Translations under genes and position numbers: made by a program
Assembly: GCA_033065855.1 (NCBI GenBank)
Contig: JAVXUO010003015.1
Span: forward strand, 310,001 to 374,000
Origin: Escallonia rubra
Taxonomy: Eukaryota; Streptophyta; Magnoliopsida; Escalloniales; Escalloniaceae
DNA length: 64,000 nucleotides
Direction of reading: 5' to 3'
In this document: one piece after another, positions 48,917-60,606 of the stretch
How the letters are laid out: each line of letters begins with the position of its first letter
Numbering within the stretch: position 1 is the stretch's first letter
The notes under the pieces: generated by a model
Told to the model about the DNA's origin: nothing
Database searches by the model: none
Seen by the model: the letters and a program-made list of their open reading frames with translations, nothing else

Positions 48917-51900
48917 ATATGTTGAATAGTAGCAAATATGTGTAGGCCAGATTATTGGTTTTTTTTTAATGTAATCAAAATTTGGCTTCTCAACAACCTA
49001 GGACATAATTCTTCATGTCATTTAAGGATATAATTATTTTGTTAATTTGTACACTCTCAGGCTCAAAATCAATATGGATAAGAGTTGGATTAATATACGA
49101 AATAGATTGGATCCTTTGTATGACAAAGGGGTTGATGATTTTGCTGAGTTTGCCTCCAAGGATAGACCTAATGCTACAGAGATACTATGCCCGTGCACGA
49201 AGTGTCGTAACATGAGATTCGTGAAGAAAGTAGATGTGGTAGAACATATTGTGGTTGATGGTTTTCTAAGTAGCTATACACATTGGATTTTCCATGGCGA
49301 ATCATCGTTGACTTCAAGTTTTGTTCCTGAACCAGTCGTGGGTGATAGAACACAAGAAATGATACGTGATGCTTTTGGTGTCCCTCTGTTTAATCAGCTA
49401 GATGAGATAGGTAGTGGGGAATGAAATGAAAATAGTGATGACCTCGACGATGCAACTAATAAGTTCTTCAATCTCGTAAAGGAAGATGAAAAAGAGTTGT
49501 ATCCGGGTTGTGAGAAGTATTCAACACTCTTGTTCCTTTTTTTGTTGTTGAATATAAAGTGTCTCAGTGTAATGAGTGACAAGGTATTTACAATGTTGCT
49601 TAAGTTATTGAAAGATGCTTTCCCTAGAGGCGAAGCATTACTGAAGTCATTCTATGAAGCATGAAAGATAATTGGGAATTTAGGGCTTGATTATAAGAAG
49701 ATACATGCATGCCCCAATGACTATATGACATACTGGAAATAGACAATTTATAAACGCGAGTGTATACATTGTCATACCCCTAGATACAAACATTCAAAGG
49801 CTATACCAAATGATGATGAAGTTAGGAAAACGAAGATACCCACAAAGGTAGTGAGGTACTTCCCTTTGATACCAAGACTTCAAGGTATTTCATATCACCA
49901 AAGACAGCCTCTCGTATGAGGTATCATGCGGATGAGCGTACTGATGATAGGGTTTTAAGGCATCCTGCTGATTCTCGTGCTTGGAAACATTTTGACGAAT
50001 TGCATCCAAATTTTGCGGGTGATCCACACAATGTAAGACTTGGATTATCTTCGGATGGATTTAACCCATTCAGGAGAATGAATATAGCTCATAGCACATG
50101 CCAGTAATTTTGATTCCATATAACTTGCCTCCCTGGAACTGCATGAAACAACAATACATGATTTTGTCCCTTCTAATAGATGGTCCTCAAGGACCAAGTA
50201 ACGACATAGATGTGTACTTGCGTCCTTTGGTTGACGAGATCAAGGAATTATGGATTGGTGTGGACACTTATGATGTAGCCAGTAATCAAATGTTTAAGAT
50301 GCGCGTTTCATTGATGTGGACGATAAGTGATTTTCCAGGATATGCAATCTTGTCGGGATATAGCACAAAAGGGAAGTTGGCGTGTCCTTCGTGTCACAGG
50401 TACACAAAGTCCCGTCGTCTGCATCATGGAAAGAAGGAGTGATGTCCGACACATCGTAGATGGTTGGATCAGGGGCATAAGTTCCGAACATATCAAGTTT
50501 GTTTTGATGGTACAGTTGAATTAGATCCAAAGCCCATTCCATTATCTGGAGCTGAAGTCTATGAGCAAGTAAAGGACATAAAGAATGAGTTGGGTAAGTC
50601 TAAAGCTCAAGAAAGTAGGAACATGAAAAGAGACAATGATGACGATGACAGTGAGGCACAAAATTGGAAAAAGCTAAGTATATTCTTTGAACTCTCTTAT
50701 TTGAAGGACAATTTGCTACGCCACAATCTCGACGTGATGCATATTGAGAAAAATGTATGTGATAACATACTATGGACGTTGTTGAATATTGATGGCAGAG
50801 GAAAGGACAATTTAAATGCTCGCAATGATCTAAAGGAAATAGGTATTCAAAAGGCACTGCATCCTCAACAACGGGCTGGTAACAAATTTTATTTGCCACC
50901 ATCATCTTTCACATTGGACAATAAAAACAAATATGATATGCTGAAAGTTTTGAAGAGGGTTAAAGTCCCAGATGGTTATGCTTTGAATATATCAAGACGT
51001 GTCAATCTTCAAAAAAGAAGTATTTCGGGAGTCAAAAGTCATGACAACCATATCCTAATACAACAACTACTTCCTATCTCCTTGCAAAGCGTGTTGCCGA
51101 AGAACGTAATGAAACCTTTGATAGAGCTAAGCAATATTTTTGGGCAAATTTGCTCAAAAGGCATGCATGTTGACGAACTTAATAGTATTCAGTCACGCAT
51201 TGTGCTTACACTTTGCCACCTTGAGAGGATATTTCCGTCATCATTTTTCGATATCATGGAGCATTTGGTTATTCATTTAGCCAAAGAAGCTTTGATAGGT
51301 GGACCACCAAAGTGTCTTTGGATTTACCCCATTGAGAGGTGTGTTATTGCTTCCAAATTAGTTTTGTGTTATTTATTAGTTATGGCCCACATGTGATGAC
51401 TTTCTTATAGAGATTTGATTTTTATTTGGCAATATAGATACCTTTTCACTCTTAAGGGCTATGTAAGGACTCGAAGCCGTCTAGAGGGCTCAATTGCAGA
51501 AGGATACTGGTTAGAAGAATGCTCCACATTTTGCTCAAGGTATCTAAATGACAATGTCGAGACAAAATTGAATCGACCAGTTAGGCTTGATGATGGCGGA
51601 GACAGTTCCATCAATTCAGTAGGAGGTCGGCCTTTAGAGGCATCAGAGGGATTTATACTTGATGATATTTCATATGCACTAGCACATCAATATGATCTTG
51701 TCAATTCTGATGCAATAACTCAATATCGACGGTGAGAATCTAACATGAATATGGTTTTCTTCTCTATGTTTGCCTGGTTTTGTAACTCAATATATTAATG
51801 TATGCCGTCAACATCACGCATCCATTAAAAGGAGTAATCGTCGACTTCGACCGCATGATGTGAATAAAGTCCATAATGAGAGTTTCCACATATGGTTTAG

Positions 51901-52415
51901 AAATCATGTAAACGACATGAGTGTAGTATATATTGCTTCACTTCAAGTTAAATCTAATATGAGTACAATCTTTAACCTGAAACTTTTTCCACCATCGAAA
52001 ATAGGTCCAAAAGCTATATGAGGAAGGTGATGAGGCATTATTTGAAGAAGTTATATCATTGGCAATGGGGCCTCTAAAGAAGGGAAATAGATATACGAGA
52101 TATGTTATAAATGGATTCAAGTATCACACGAAGGCTCGCGAGAAAATAGAACAACTCAGCATAGTGGGGTCAAATACGGATAGTTATGCAAGTGCAAGAG
52201 ACATGAATCCTATAGCGGGAGATGTAAACTACTATGGAGTCTTGACAGACATCATTGTTCTACATTATTATAAAAAATTTAGGTTTGTGTTATTCAAGTG
52301 TGACTGGGTAGATAATGGTACTGGACTTTTTGACCGAGATGGCTTAGGCTTTACGCTTATAAACTTCAACCATTTGGCGCATTCAACAAAATGCGGTGGA
52401 AGAAGACTGGCACAT

Positions 52416-55400
52416 TGTAACAACCCGATACTTTTTCTGATCTGATTAGAAATTTTAGCGGCGAATATATTTTTAGCGTCGATATTTTTTCATTTTTATT
52501 ATTATTTTTATTTAACAACTCCTAGCGACGATTAGTGTAAGCTGGGTCATGTAGCAACCGCTATTTTTTTTTTTATTTCCTAACTTGGACCGCTTAGAGA
52601 TAATAAAAGTTCTGGGTAAAAAATTAGAATATCTAACGAGAGCTTAGGGGCTTTGTGGTAGTTTTCCAATTTAGGGTTTGTTTAATTACATATATAAGAC
52701 CCTGTTGGAGCAGCCGTCCAAGCTGTTTCTTCTCCTTCTGATATTCGAATGCGGCAGAGGCGTAGAGAGAATACACAGAGAGGATTAGAGAGCAGGAGAA
52801 CGGGACAAGGAAAGAGATGAAGAAGGGTTTTCCGGCTAGACTTTTTGGTAAGTCTATTAACTTTTTTTCAGTATCTTGTTCAATGTTTTAAGGGAATCGG
52901 TTGGATCAGTTTGTGTTTTGTGTGATATTGTGAGAGTAAATTGCCGTGGGTTTCGGGAGTGACATAGTGAGGCATGAGAAAACCGTGAAAGAAAAACCTC
53001 ATGTAATTAGGGTTGCCGCGATTCACAGTCTTGACACAGATTATGCGATTATGGTGTATATATATTGTGGTTTATGACTGGATATAGATGGGGTTACGGA
53101 TTTTGTGTTTGTAGGTGTAAAGGACAAGAAAAACGGATGGGAAAATGGGTTCAAGACAGCCATGAGAGACTTCCATGGAACAGAGGTAGTGATGTGGGTT
53201 GTGTATTCGTATATGTGGGTTTTAGAGAGAGAAAATGGCTGTGAGGGATTAGTGCCGAAGAGATGTGAGTGAGGGAGGTGTTTCAGTGGGTGTAGTTGGT
53301 TTTGGTTGAGTGAAGGAACTGCAAATATATGACTGTGTGTGACGCTTGCCGCGGTGGCTCTCTCAGGTGTGTGAGTTGTGTACTTGTATTAGTGTAGAAA
53401 TGGGTTTTGTGAGTACAAAACAAATTGAAAATGGTGTCTGTATATTGGGCAGGAAAGTGAGGCATTAGCTTTCATGGGTATGTATGAGAGAAGGAGGGAG
53501 GAGATGAAGGTGCAGCTGAAGGTTTTGGGTGTGAGTTGCGTCAGCGGTGTTGTGTATTATATATGTGTGTGTGCGTGGGTGTAGAAATGGGTATAAGAGG
53601 TGAGACAGAGAGGGAGAGTGTGGTTGTATATATATATGTGTAGGTGTTGTGTGAGTATATGTATATACTGGGATATGAGTGTGTGATTATGAAATGGAAA
53701 AGGAAGAAGGGCAGCAGGTGAGTGGTGCATATGGCCTGTGTGTGTGTGAGTCTTTATGTGAGGTAATGTGTGTGTATTTGCAGGAAGAGTTCGTGAGGGT
53801 GAGGCAAGCAAGGCAAGCAGTACACTGCCTTCACATGTGTGTGTGTTTAGGTAGTGTAGGTATATATATCGAGTGTGTATATGTGTGTGTTAAAGGTGTG
53901 ATGTGGGTGTAGCAGCTGTGCATTGTGTGAAGCAGTGGGTGTGTTATAGAGTGTTATACAGAAAGGAGAAGAAGGAGAGAAATGGGTTGCTGGGCACGGG
54001 GAAATTGGGTAGTACACGGGTGTACCTCGGTAGCGTTAGGCACGATACATGCATAGGATGTCTTACAGTGATCGTAACTGCGTAAAATTTTAAACTATAA
54101 TACATTAGGCTATATTCGAATTTGTGGCAAAATGTTATGATTTTCTGACAATGTAGGTATTTTTAATATTTTCTATAAACTCAGATTTGGAAAATTCTTT
54201 TGGAGCCTTTAAACCCTGAAAATGTTTTGTGAAAAATTATAGTAATGTCTTTATGGTATAAATAAGACTCAGTTTGAATTTGGTAATTTTTGGAGTTGTT
54301 TTGCTATGATTTCCATATCGCATTGGTTTTAGCAAAACGAAAAATCTAAAAATACTTTTTATGTCTTTTAAATCCTGATTTCAATTTCTATAATTTTTAT
54401 ATATATTTTAAAGTTCTTATAAAAATTATGGGACTTATTTTTCTGCTGGAAGTAATTATGGCTATTATTGGGTTTTTATTGTATTTAAAGAAATTATTTT
54501 AATTCGAAAATATTCAAAAATTCAGAAAATGCATATTTTGACTTTTAATAATGTTTTAAGCTATAAAGTGTTTTAGTGTAAATTATTATAAATTCTAGAG
54601 TGTCGGTACCCGTTAAGGAGTGTATAGGATTTTCGGTCAAGTTGGCCGTGTGCGAGAACCGTTTTGAGTGCGCGATTTCGGAGAGAGTGGGTACGCAGTG
54701 GGTACTTGATATTAGGGTTTATAGCGTATTTTGACATAAATTATGTTCTAACAAATAAATTGCTAATCTTGGTTTATTCAGAAAATATTGATCGAGGTTG
54801 CTAGCATCGCATAGCTTGGACCGAGGTAAGGGATTTCTATCCGAACCCCAATTCGTTATTCTGTTTTTAAATGTTTTATTATGGAATCTTTACAAAGTTC
54901 ATTGAGCTCTGTTTTTATGATTGATATGAAAAAATACTTTCGAACCGCCCATGAAACCCTAGCTTGAACTTTCTAGCGATCGATTGGAATTCTTTATTTA
55001 TTCTCATCTGTTTTATCGATTCAACTATCATAAAATATTTCGAATTCTATTTATTACTTCTCAATGTTGACATGAGTTAGTAACTTGGGAGCCATAAGGA
55101 TGGTCTGTATTGTTGGCGTTATAAGGATGGTCTGTTGGATGGGTTTTACTAGTACCTAGATGGACTAGTCAGTGTACATATGCATATGTAAAGCGATCGA
55201 GCACTGCCGGGGTGGCTTTGCTTCTGTACTGCTCATGTTCAATGTTTCATGTCTATGTTTTATTACACTTGAACTGTTTTGAATATTATCCATTCATGCT
55301 TTATTGTATCCGAAGTGTTTCAAATGACTATTATTTAAGGGAATGAGTTGAATACTCATCCTTATGTTTATATCGTATTGTAGTGATTTCATCGAAAGCA

Positions 55401-55878
55401 AAATTCCTCAAAAAGTTGTTATTGGACTTGAAATGTAAAATCGTTCGTTTTGTTCATCTTTGTCTAAGTGTTGTATTTTATTGAAAATACTCTTCAAAAG
55501 TTTTATATGAAAAATCGTCCGAATCGTTTTCTTATTTTTAAATCTTTGTGCGACCTTACTGGGCTCTCAAAAGCTCACTCCTCTTTGACTTCTTTTCCGC
55601 AGTTTATAACAAACAATAGATCGCTTTGGGGGTGGACTAGATCTGAGCCGAGCGAAAGAGAATTTAAGTTTCAGTCTTAATTAGTCTTTAGAACCCCATG
55701 CGTGGGTCATTATTGTTATTTAGATTTGTTAGTTTGGACTTGATGTTTCAACTATGATTAAGTCGATGGATTAGTTGCTCTGACAGATTGGTAGTATTTA
55801 TTTTGTTTGAGTTGAGGATTTTATGATTAGTGACTGATGGATCGAGTGTTAACGTTCCGGAAATTCTGGGATGTTACA
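52416..55878 (+). mobile_element. Solo LTR in the CACTA transposase gene, TSD CACAT
   Basis: Starts TGTAACAACCCG and ends GGGATGTTACA, with CACAT exact at 52411-52415 and 55879-55883. Removing it with one CACAT joins tgg-cac-at to c-gtt-gtc, reading WHIVV in one frame, as expected for the DUF4216-type region. It has a TATA box at 52691, a purine-rich leader with ATG at 52817, a textbook donor GG|GTAAGT (GT at 52848), and a TG-rich tract (53170-53950). Its 3' end (CGTTCCGGAAATTCTGGGATG) resembles the end of the minus-strand LTR at 60607. It is 3463 bp, without gag-pol. Confidence 0.93.
52691..52698 (+). promoter_or_regulatory. TATA box of the solo LTR
   Basis: TATATAAG, 275 bp from the LTR start, upstream of a CT/GA-rich leader. 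Confidence 0.6.
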
Positions 55879-56385
55879 CACATCGTTGTCAAGGTAAAAC
55901 CTAGAGACTTTTTTTATCTTCTTGAAGAAGAATCTCCAGACCAAGCTCATAGCCAATAACATACTAATTTTTGGAATGAGCAAACTTTGGATGACTCAAC
56001 ATTCATATGTGATGAGAATGTTACCTGGGTTAGGCAAGGTTCAGTTGGAATTGAAGTTGACCCCACACTGACCAATGATCTTAGGGAAAGGAGAAAGAGG
56101 AGAAAAGCATGACAAGGGATGCTCAGCTGATAAATGTTGAATGACCTTCAAATTTTTAGTGGATTTCTTTTTCTTTTTTGGATAATCTATTAATGATTTT
56201 GATTATTTGCTTTCATCTTCTTTAGTTGCTATGCTACTTTTTTATAACGTGTTTGCGATATAACCTCATGTGAAGTTCAAAGAGTTGCTTTGAATTGAAA
56301 CAAAGTAGTCTATTTCTGTATATTCTATTTTGTTTCATGTTAACCGGTGAAATATACCTCTGGTTGTTATATAACATATGTATAA

Positions 56386-56482
56386 TGGCAAGTGGTAGAC
56401 GTGGGGCACAAAGGAGTGCAAGAGCTATGCCAAGCCCTAGTGAGGAGCATCAACACATAAAGTATAATCACAGAGAACTATA
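56386..56482 (+). pseudogene. Possible first exon of a second CACTA gene
   Basis: An ATG-led frame of 32 codons (MASGRRGAQRSAR...) lies 270 bp after the transposase end, where CACTA elements carry a second gene (TnpA or an Ulp1-like/plant transposase protein). The basic, serine-rich start fits such proteins but is not diagnostic. The copia insertion near 56543 cuts the sequence, so no further exon is seen. Confidence 0.35.
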
Positions 56483-57112
56483 GAATAGTCAAAGACTCAC
56501 CCAACAGAGTGCCTATCTCAAGATCAGTTCCTAAATGATGGGTGTTAGCCCTATGGTTGGATAACCTAGGCTTACATCTTATTTTGATGATAACTACACA
56601 TTGATAATGTTCTAATGTGTGCTTTGAGTGTATTCTTAGTAGGTATATACATGCACACTCATGAAGACACATTTGAGAAGTTGGATAGATGGATTAAAGC
56701 CAAAGGAGATTACAAGCTATAGTGGACATGCTATGGAAGCTTCATCAAGTCCAATGTCAAAGTGCAAGAAAGAATGCATAGGCTAAGTTATTATTGATTG
56801 ATCTTTACAATTACGTAACTAGCCTTGGTTTTATTCTTGGATTGATGACTATGACCTAAAAAGACCTTAGGACACCTTGTGCATTGCATGTGAGTTCATA
56901 ATCATTCACACAAGCGTGGCTCTTGAAAATGAGTGAACTTTGGAGCTTACTCAGATTTTCTCAAAAATGTTTTTGGTGCTAATATTTTCATATCTTGATA
57001 AAAAATTTCATTAGCTTTCCAACGCAAAAAACAGTACCTCAATCCGATATTTCTAGAGAAAGTTATGCCCAACATAGGAAATGGGGTTCCGTGAGGCAGC
57101 CGATAGGCAGTA

Positions 57113-57270
57113 GGGTAATACAGTCGACTGTAATTGAATACAGTCGACTGTAATTGAATACAGTCGACTGCATTCGTCAAAATTCAGTTCCAACGGCTAT
57201 TTTCGAGGACAAAACTCCAACGGCTATTTTAGAAGGATTACAGTCGACTGCATTGGGTTACAGTCAACTA
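57113..57270. repeat. Array of 20-bp units with palindromic CAGTCGACTG
   Basis: 'ACAGTCGACTGTAATTGAAT' is repeated exactly at 57121 and 57141, followed by a third (TGCATTCG end) and two diverged copies at 57240 and 57260. The array lies about 60-200 bp upstream of the LTR TATA box. Confidence 0.92.
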
Positions 57271-57324
57271 CAATGGCAGTTTTACTCACTTTATGCCTAT
57301 AACGGCTATATTTAATTTGCTCTC

Positions 57325-57334
57325 TATATAAATG
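57325..57334 (+). promoter_or_regulatory. TATA box of the copia LTR
   Basis: TATATAAATG, downstream of the palindromic array and about 670 bp from the LTR end, as in the related LTR at 28347-29567. Confidence 0.65.
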
Positions 57335-58000
57335 TTTTGGGGCTTCATTATACAGCATGGAAATCACATTCTAAGCCTTTATTCATTAGAGAAACATCAA
57401 GGCTCATAGATTAAACTTTTATCTCTTCATCTTAATATTTTACATCATTAAAGAGAGCATCTTTGTGAGCAATTCTTTGATTGAGAGTGAGCATCCTTCA
57501 AGTCATCAATTTCCTCATCTCTATATTTCACTAGAGCTTCATTTGTACTCATTTCCTTTCAAGAGGGTTTCTTTGTACACATTTGATCTTTGTAAAAGGA
57601 TTGTGATCAAGGCTTGGGTTTGTCAAGTCTTGGGTGAGCTTTGTGGATTCAAGGCTTGTGCTTGGTGTGGGGATATCACCAAGTGTTGTAAGGTTTTTTA
57701 TCTTGACCCGGAAGAAGATTGTTGCTAGTGGATTCTAGTGCTCTTGCAAGGGACTTCCTTGAAGAGGTGGATGTAGGCTTGAGGGTATATCAAGCCGAAC
57801 CATTTAAATTTCCTTGTCAAGTATCTCTAACTCAATCTCTTTACTTATTGCTCTTTAATTGTTTGAGATTGTTTAGTTAGCATCTTCATTGAAGTATTAC
57901 TTGGTTTGTTTGAGATTTATGATTGTGCTTAGTTTAAATGCCCCATTATATTTCAAAAACCCTATTCACCCCCCTCTAAGGTTGTTTTATTGGTTTCAAG

Positions 58001-58013
58001 TGGTATCAGAGCC
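58001..58013 (+). other. Primer binding site, copia element
   Basis: TGGTATCAGAGCC, complementary to initiator tRNA-Met, two bases after the LTR end. Confidence 0.92.
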
Positions 58014-58057
58014 TCGGCTCTTGATTTTTTGGTTAACACCTAGAGAGTTAAAAGATC

Positions 58058-59439
58058 ATGGGGTTTCCTAGTCTTGAGGGGAGTTCTATTACTAGACCTC
58101 CACTTTTTTATGGGTCTTCATATAGTATATGGAAAATTAAGATGCGAGTATTTTTAGAATCTTTAGATTATGAAATGTGGGGAATTGTTGAAGATGGCCC
58201 TTATGTTCCAACCAAGAAGATTAGGAATAAGCTTGTGCCAAAGGAGAAATCCGAATTTAATGACTATGATAGAAATATGCTTTGCATGAATTCTAGAGCT
58301 AAGAATTGTCTTGTTTGTGCTCTAAACGCAAATGAACTCAATCGAGTTATTGCGTGTGATTCAGCTAAGAGTATGTGGGATACACTTCAAGTCACTCATG
58401 AAGGGACTTCTCTTCTAAGAGATTCAAAGATGAATTTATGGCATAGAGAATATGAATTGTTTCAAATATTTTCCGATGAATCTATTATGGAAATGAATTT
58501 TTCGTTTCACTAAAATTGTTAATACTTTGAAACAATTAGGAAAATATTTCTCTAACGGTGATCTTGTGAGAAAGGTAATTAGGTCATTACCTAGAGAATG
58601 GGATGCAAAAATCACCGCACTTCAAGAATCAAAGGATCTTAATACCTTCCCGTTAGATGAATTAATTTGCTCGTTGATGACCTATGAAATGCAATTCGAA
58701 TCATCCAGGCAAAAAGTTCCAAAGAATAAGAAGAAGTGCATTGCTCTTAAAGCTTCATCAACGATGGATCAATCTTCAAGTGAAGAGGAAGAAGACTTGA
58801 ATAACAAGGAGATAGACGTACTTGCAAAGGAATTCAATGAGTTTCTCAAAATTAAGAAAGTTGGAAACTCACACAAGAGCAAGAATGATTCAAGTGTAGA
58901 GATTACCTCATGGGAGAATAAGAAGAAGAAAGGGTCAAGAAATAAGCACTGCATAAAGAGATCAATCGAAGCCATCATTTGTAGTGCTAATGATTCATGT
59001 GGAGATGAAGGTGGTCATTTCGATGATGGAGATGCAAATCAATTTTTCATGGCTCAAAAAGATGATGAGGTAAGTTCTTCTTCCGGTAGTGATAGTAATA
59101 GTGAAAACTTTGAAGATGCTTATGATAGCCTATATGAGGAATCCAAGAGAATTTTTAAGAAAAATATTATTTTATCAAAAAAATTCCTTGAGGCTAATAA
59201 GCTAATTGAGAAGTTGAGAATGGAAAATAATGAGTTGAATGCCAATAATGAACGCATTTCCAATCATTTATATGTGAAAAATGTGAATAATGATTTGGTT
59301 GAATTAATTGCTAACACTCCTAGCTCAAAACAAATGTCTTGCAAGACGATGCGAGCCCGAATCCCTGAGACGATGCGAGCCCGAATCCTTGATTGTGCCC
59401 TATCCTGGGCCTTCAGCACCATGCTCTGCAGACTGTGAA
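58058..59439 (+). pseudogene. gag: Ty1/copia gag, frameshifted
   Basis: Starts 45 bp after the PBS. The first frame (58058-58513) has a copia gag N-terminus (SITRPPLFYGSSYSIWK, then DSAKSMWDTLQVTHEGT), matching the DUF4219/UBN2 families of structural proteins that form virus-like particles. A one-base change in a T run near 58497 moves the reading to another frame, which continues 58527-59439 (LVRKVIRSLPREWDAK, then a charged, coiled-coil-like tail with NQFFMAQKDD). The CCHC knuckle expected before that motif is not visible. Homology fades near 59339; the tail with two RIPETMRAR/RILD copies looks foreign. No protease, integrase or RT follows, since gypsy sequence in opposite orientation begins near 59460. 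Confidence 0.85.
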
Positions 59440-59683
59440 AATTGTTTACGCCTATCAACTCTTACAAATCAGTCCTGGGAAAACTCTAACTTATCTTTAT
59501 TCTATCTACCCCGCCTCCCTTCATACCATTCTCTGTTGTTGGACTTGGATTGCTCCAAAGCACGTGCCAAGTCTACACATTCCATATAGCTCATTATCTA
59601 AGTAGAAATCACTCTATCTCTCAATTTTGGCGTAAGGCCCCCACTCAGACTTCTGGCGGCTATCTACCTTTGTCGATAACATC

Positions 59684-60050
59684 CTAACGGGAAAACCTCA
59701 TCTCAAACTCGTCTACCGACTCTTGATCTACTTGCCTCACATTAACAAACTCCCTTAACATTTGTTCATGATAACTCATCGAAAAATACCGGTAGAAGAA
59801 CAATTCTCTAAATTGTTCCCAAGTCATCTCATCAATCTGTTGACGAATCAAACTTCTCTCTACCATTTTCCACCACTGATCGGCCTCACCTTTTAGTTTA
59901 TAGATAGAAAATTCAATCTTTTACTTCTCACTATAGTGAATAGCGCGACAAATTTCCTCCATTTCGTTAATCCAATTCTCTGTCCCCATAGGGTCCAATG
60001 ACCCCCTAAAGTTAGGCGCATTTTTTTTTTGGTAAATTCACACAAGGCAC
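59684..60050 (-). pseudogene. gag: Ty3/gypsy gag (retrotrans_gag domain), fragment with stop
   Basis: Reading on the minus strand gives a gag core: NFRGSLDPMGTENWINEMEE, an in-frame TAA at 59921-59923, then LKGEADQWWKMVERSL and MTWEQFRELFFYRYF. The WW and W..F...F..YF pattern is typical of the retrotrans_gag family of chromovirus-like (for example Tekay/Del) elements. The coding sequence is cut after about 120 residues, so the CCHC knuckle and all of pol are missing. The stop and truncation make it nonfunctional. Confidence 0.8.
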
Positions 60051-60592
60051 TCTCGTCTTGAGGTTGTGGCTGTGGTGGGACTGGATTCGGTATTCCTTGT
60101 GGCTAGTTAGCCATCAAGTCAGAATTTGGTTCATGGTGTTAAGAATCGCAACCATTGGTTCCAGATTCTGCTATTCCTCCCTATTAGGTAGAGGTCCCCC
60201 TCTACATTCATAAAAACCTTCATATAGCCCATTTCCAAATCTAAGGATTGTTTGGTCAGGTTTTTCCAATGTCGGGGATAGGATCCCTGCTCATCTTATA
60301 CAAACCTATTGGAATCTCATCTAACGGGGACCTCATGGCCCTCCGTACTATCTCCACTGCCAGTGCAAAAAATGTAAGCCATACAAATACCATTAACAGT
60401 TATAAGCGTTATACTAACACGTGTCCAAAGAACAACACAACTACAAGTTAAAGGCAGACTTCTTAACTCTACCATCTTCCTACCCCACTCTCACTACGGA
60501 AATACAATTCTATAGAATGGTGTTACCTATACTCTGTGGTACCGTGCCTACAGAATCATACACATATACTCTTAATACCACAAGACCAAGCT

Positions 60593-60604
60593 GCTCTAAT
60601 ACCA
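60593..60604 (-). other. Primer binding site, gypsy element
   Basis: The reverse complement reads TGGTATTAGAGC, one mismatch from the initiator tRNA-Met site TGGTATCAGAGC, two bases inside the LTR end at 60607. Confidence 0.88.
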
Positions 60605-60606
60605 AT

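Larger units (their letters stand above)
49074..56112 (+). pseudogene. CACTA transposase (Tnp2/TnpD type), degenerate and interrupted
   Basis: It begins MDKSW, the usual start of the transposase-associated domain, whose cysteine motif CPCTKCRNMR is at about residue 39. Downstream frames give the Tnp2 core (PNDYMTYWK near 49715; RHPADSRAWKHFDE near 49960; LGLSSDGFNPF near 50038; YNLPPWNCMKQ near 50115; WTISDFPGYAILSGYSTKGK near 50320; HNLDVMHIEKNVCDN near 50725). DUF4218-type sequence follows (ERIFPSSFFDIMEHL near 51220) and DUF4216-type sequence near 52230-52420, continuing at 55884. An intron at 51339-51437 (GT...AG) restores the reading. Defects: TGA at 49422, other stops near 49662 and 49741, frameshifts near 49915, 50100 and 50440, and a 3.46-kb solo LTR at 52416. 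It would bind subterminal repeats and cut element ends if intact; it is not. Confidence 0.9.
41968..56542 (+). mobile_element. Decayed autonomous-type CACTA element, right end not in view
   Basis: The left terminus is CACTACTAAAAAAGGGG (41968). It is followed by about 250 bp of subterminal motifs related to GCGACACTTAA and its inverse (41990-42215). Tnp2 coding exons on the plus strand begin at 49074, and a start for a second gene is possible at 56386. No matching inverted terminus (ending TAGTAGTG) was seen before 56542, where a copia element begins, so the right end probably lies beyond the nested retroelements, outside the window. The element has been invaded by a gypsy LTR near 43.5-46.5 kb and a solo LTR at 52416-55878. 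Coding damage is extensive. Confidence 0.85.
56543..57998 (+). mobile_element. 5' LTR of a Ty1/copia (SIRE-like) element
   Basis: It starts TGTTAGCCC and ends TTGGTTTCA, two bases before the PBS. It includes the CCCCCCTCTAAGG motif near the end (57969) that marks SIRE-like LTRs, a palindromic array (57115-57270) and a TATA box (57325). The 5-bp target duplication cannot be checked because the 3' end of the element is not seen in the window. It interrupts the CACTA element. Confidence 0.8.
59460..60606 (-). mobile_element. Ty3/gypsy internal fragment (PBS and gag start)
   Basis: This lies directly inside the minus-strand 5' LTR at 60607-63653. It contains the PBS, a leader and a gag N-terminus. 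After the gag core (below 59684) the reading dissolves into unrelated sequence (59460-59680). Protease, RT and integrase are absent, so the element is 3'-truncated. The 11-bp block ACTCTTACAAA occurs at its low end (59457-59467) and just outside the LTR (63653-63663). Confidence 0.75.

Noticed and set aside
57889-58071. 60-codon frame just before copia gag
   Set aside because: Crosses the LTR end and PBS; a shadow of noncoding sequence.
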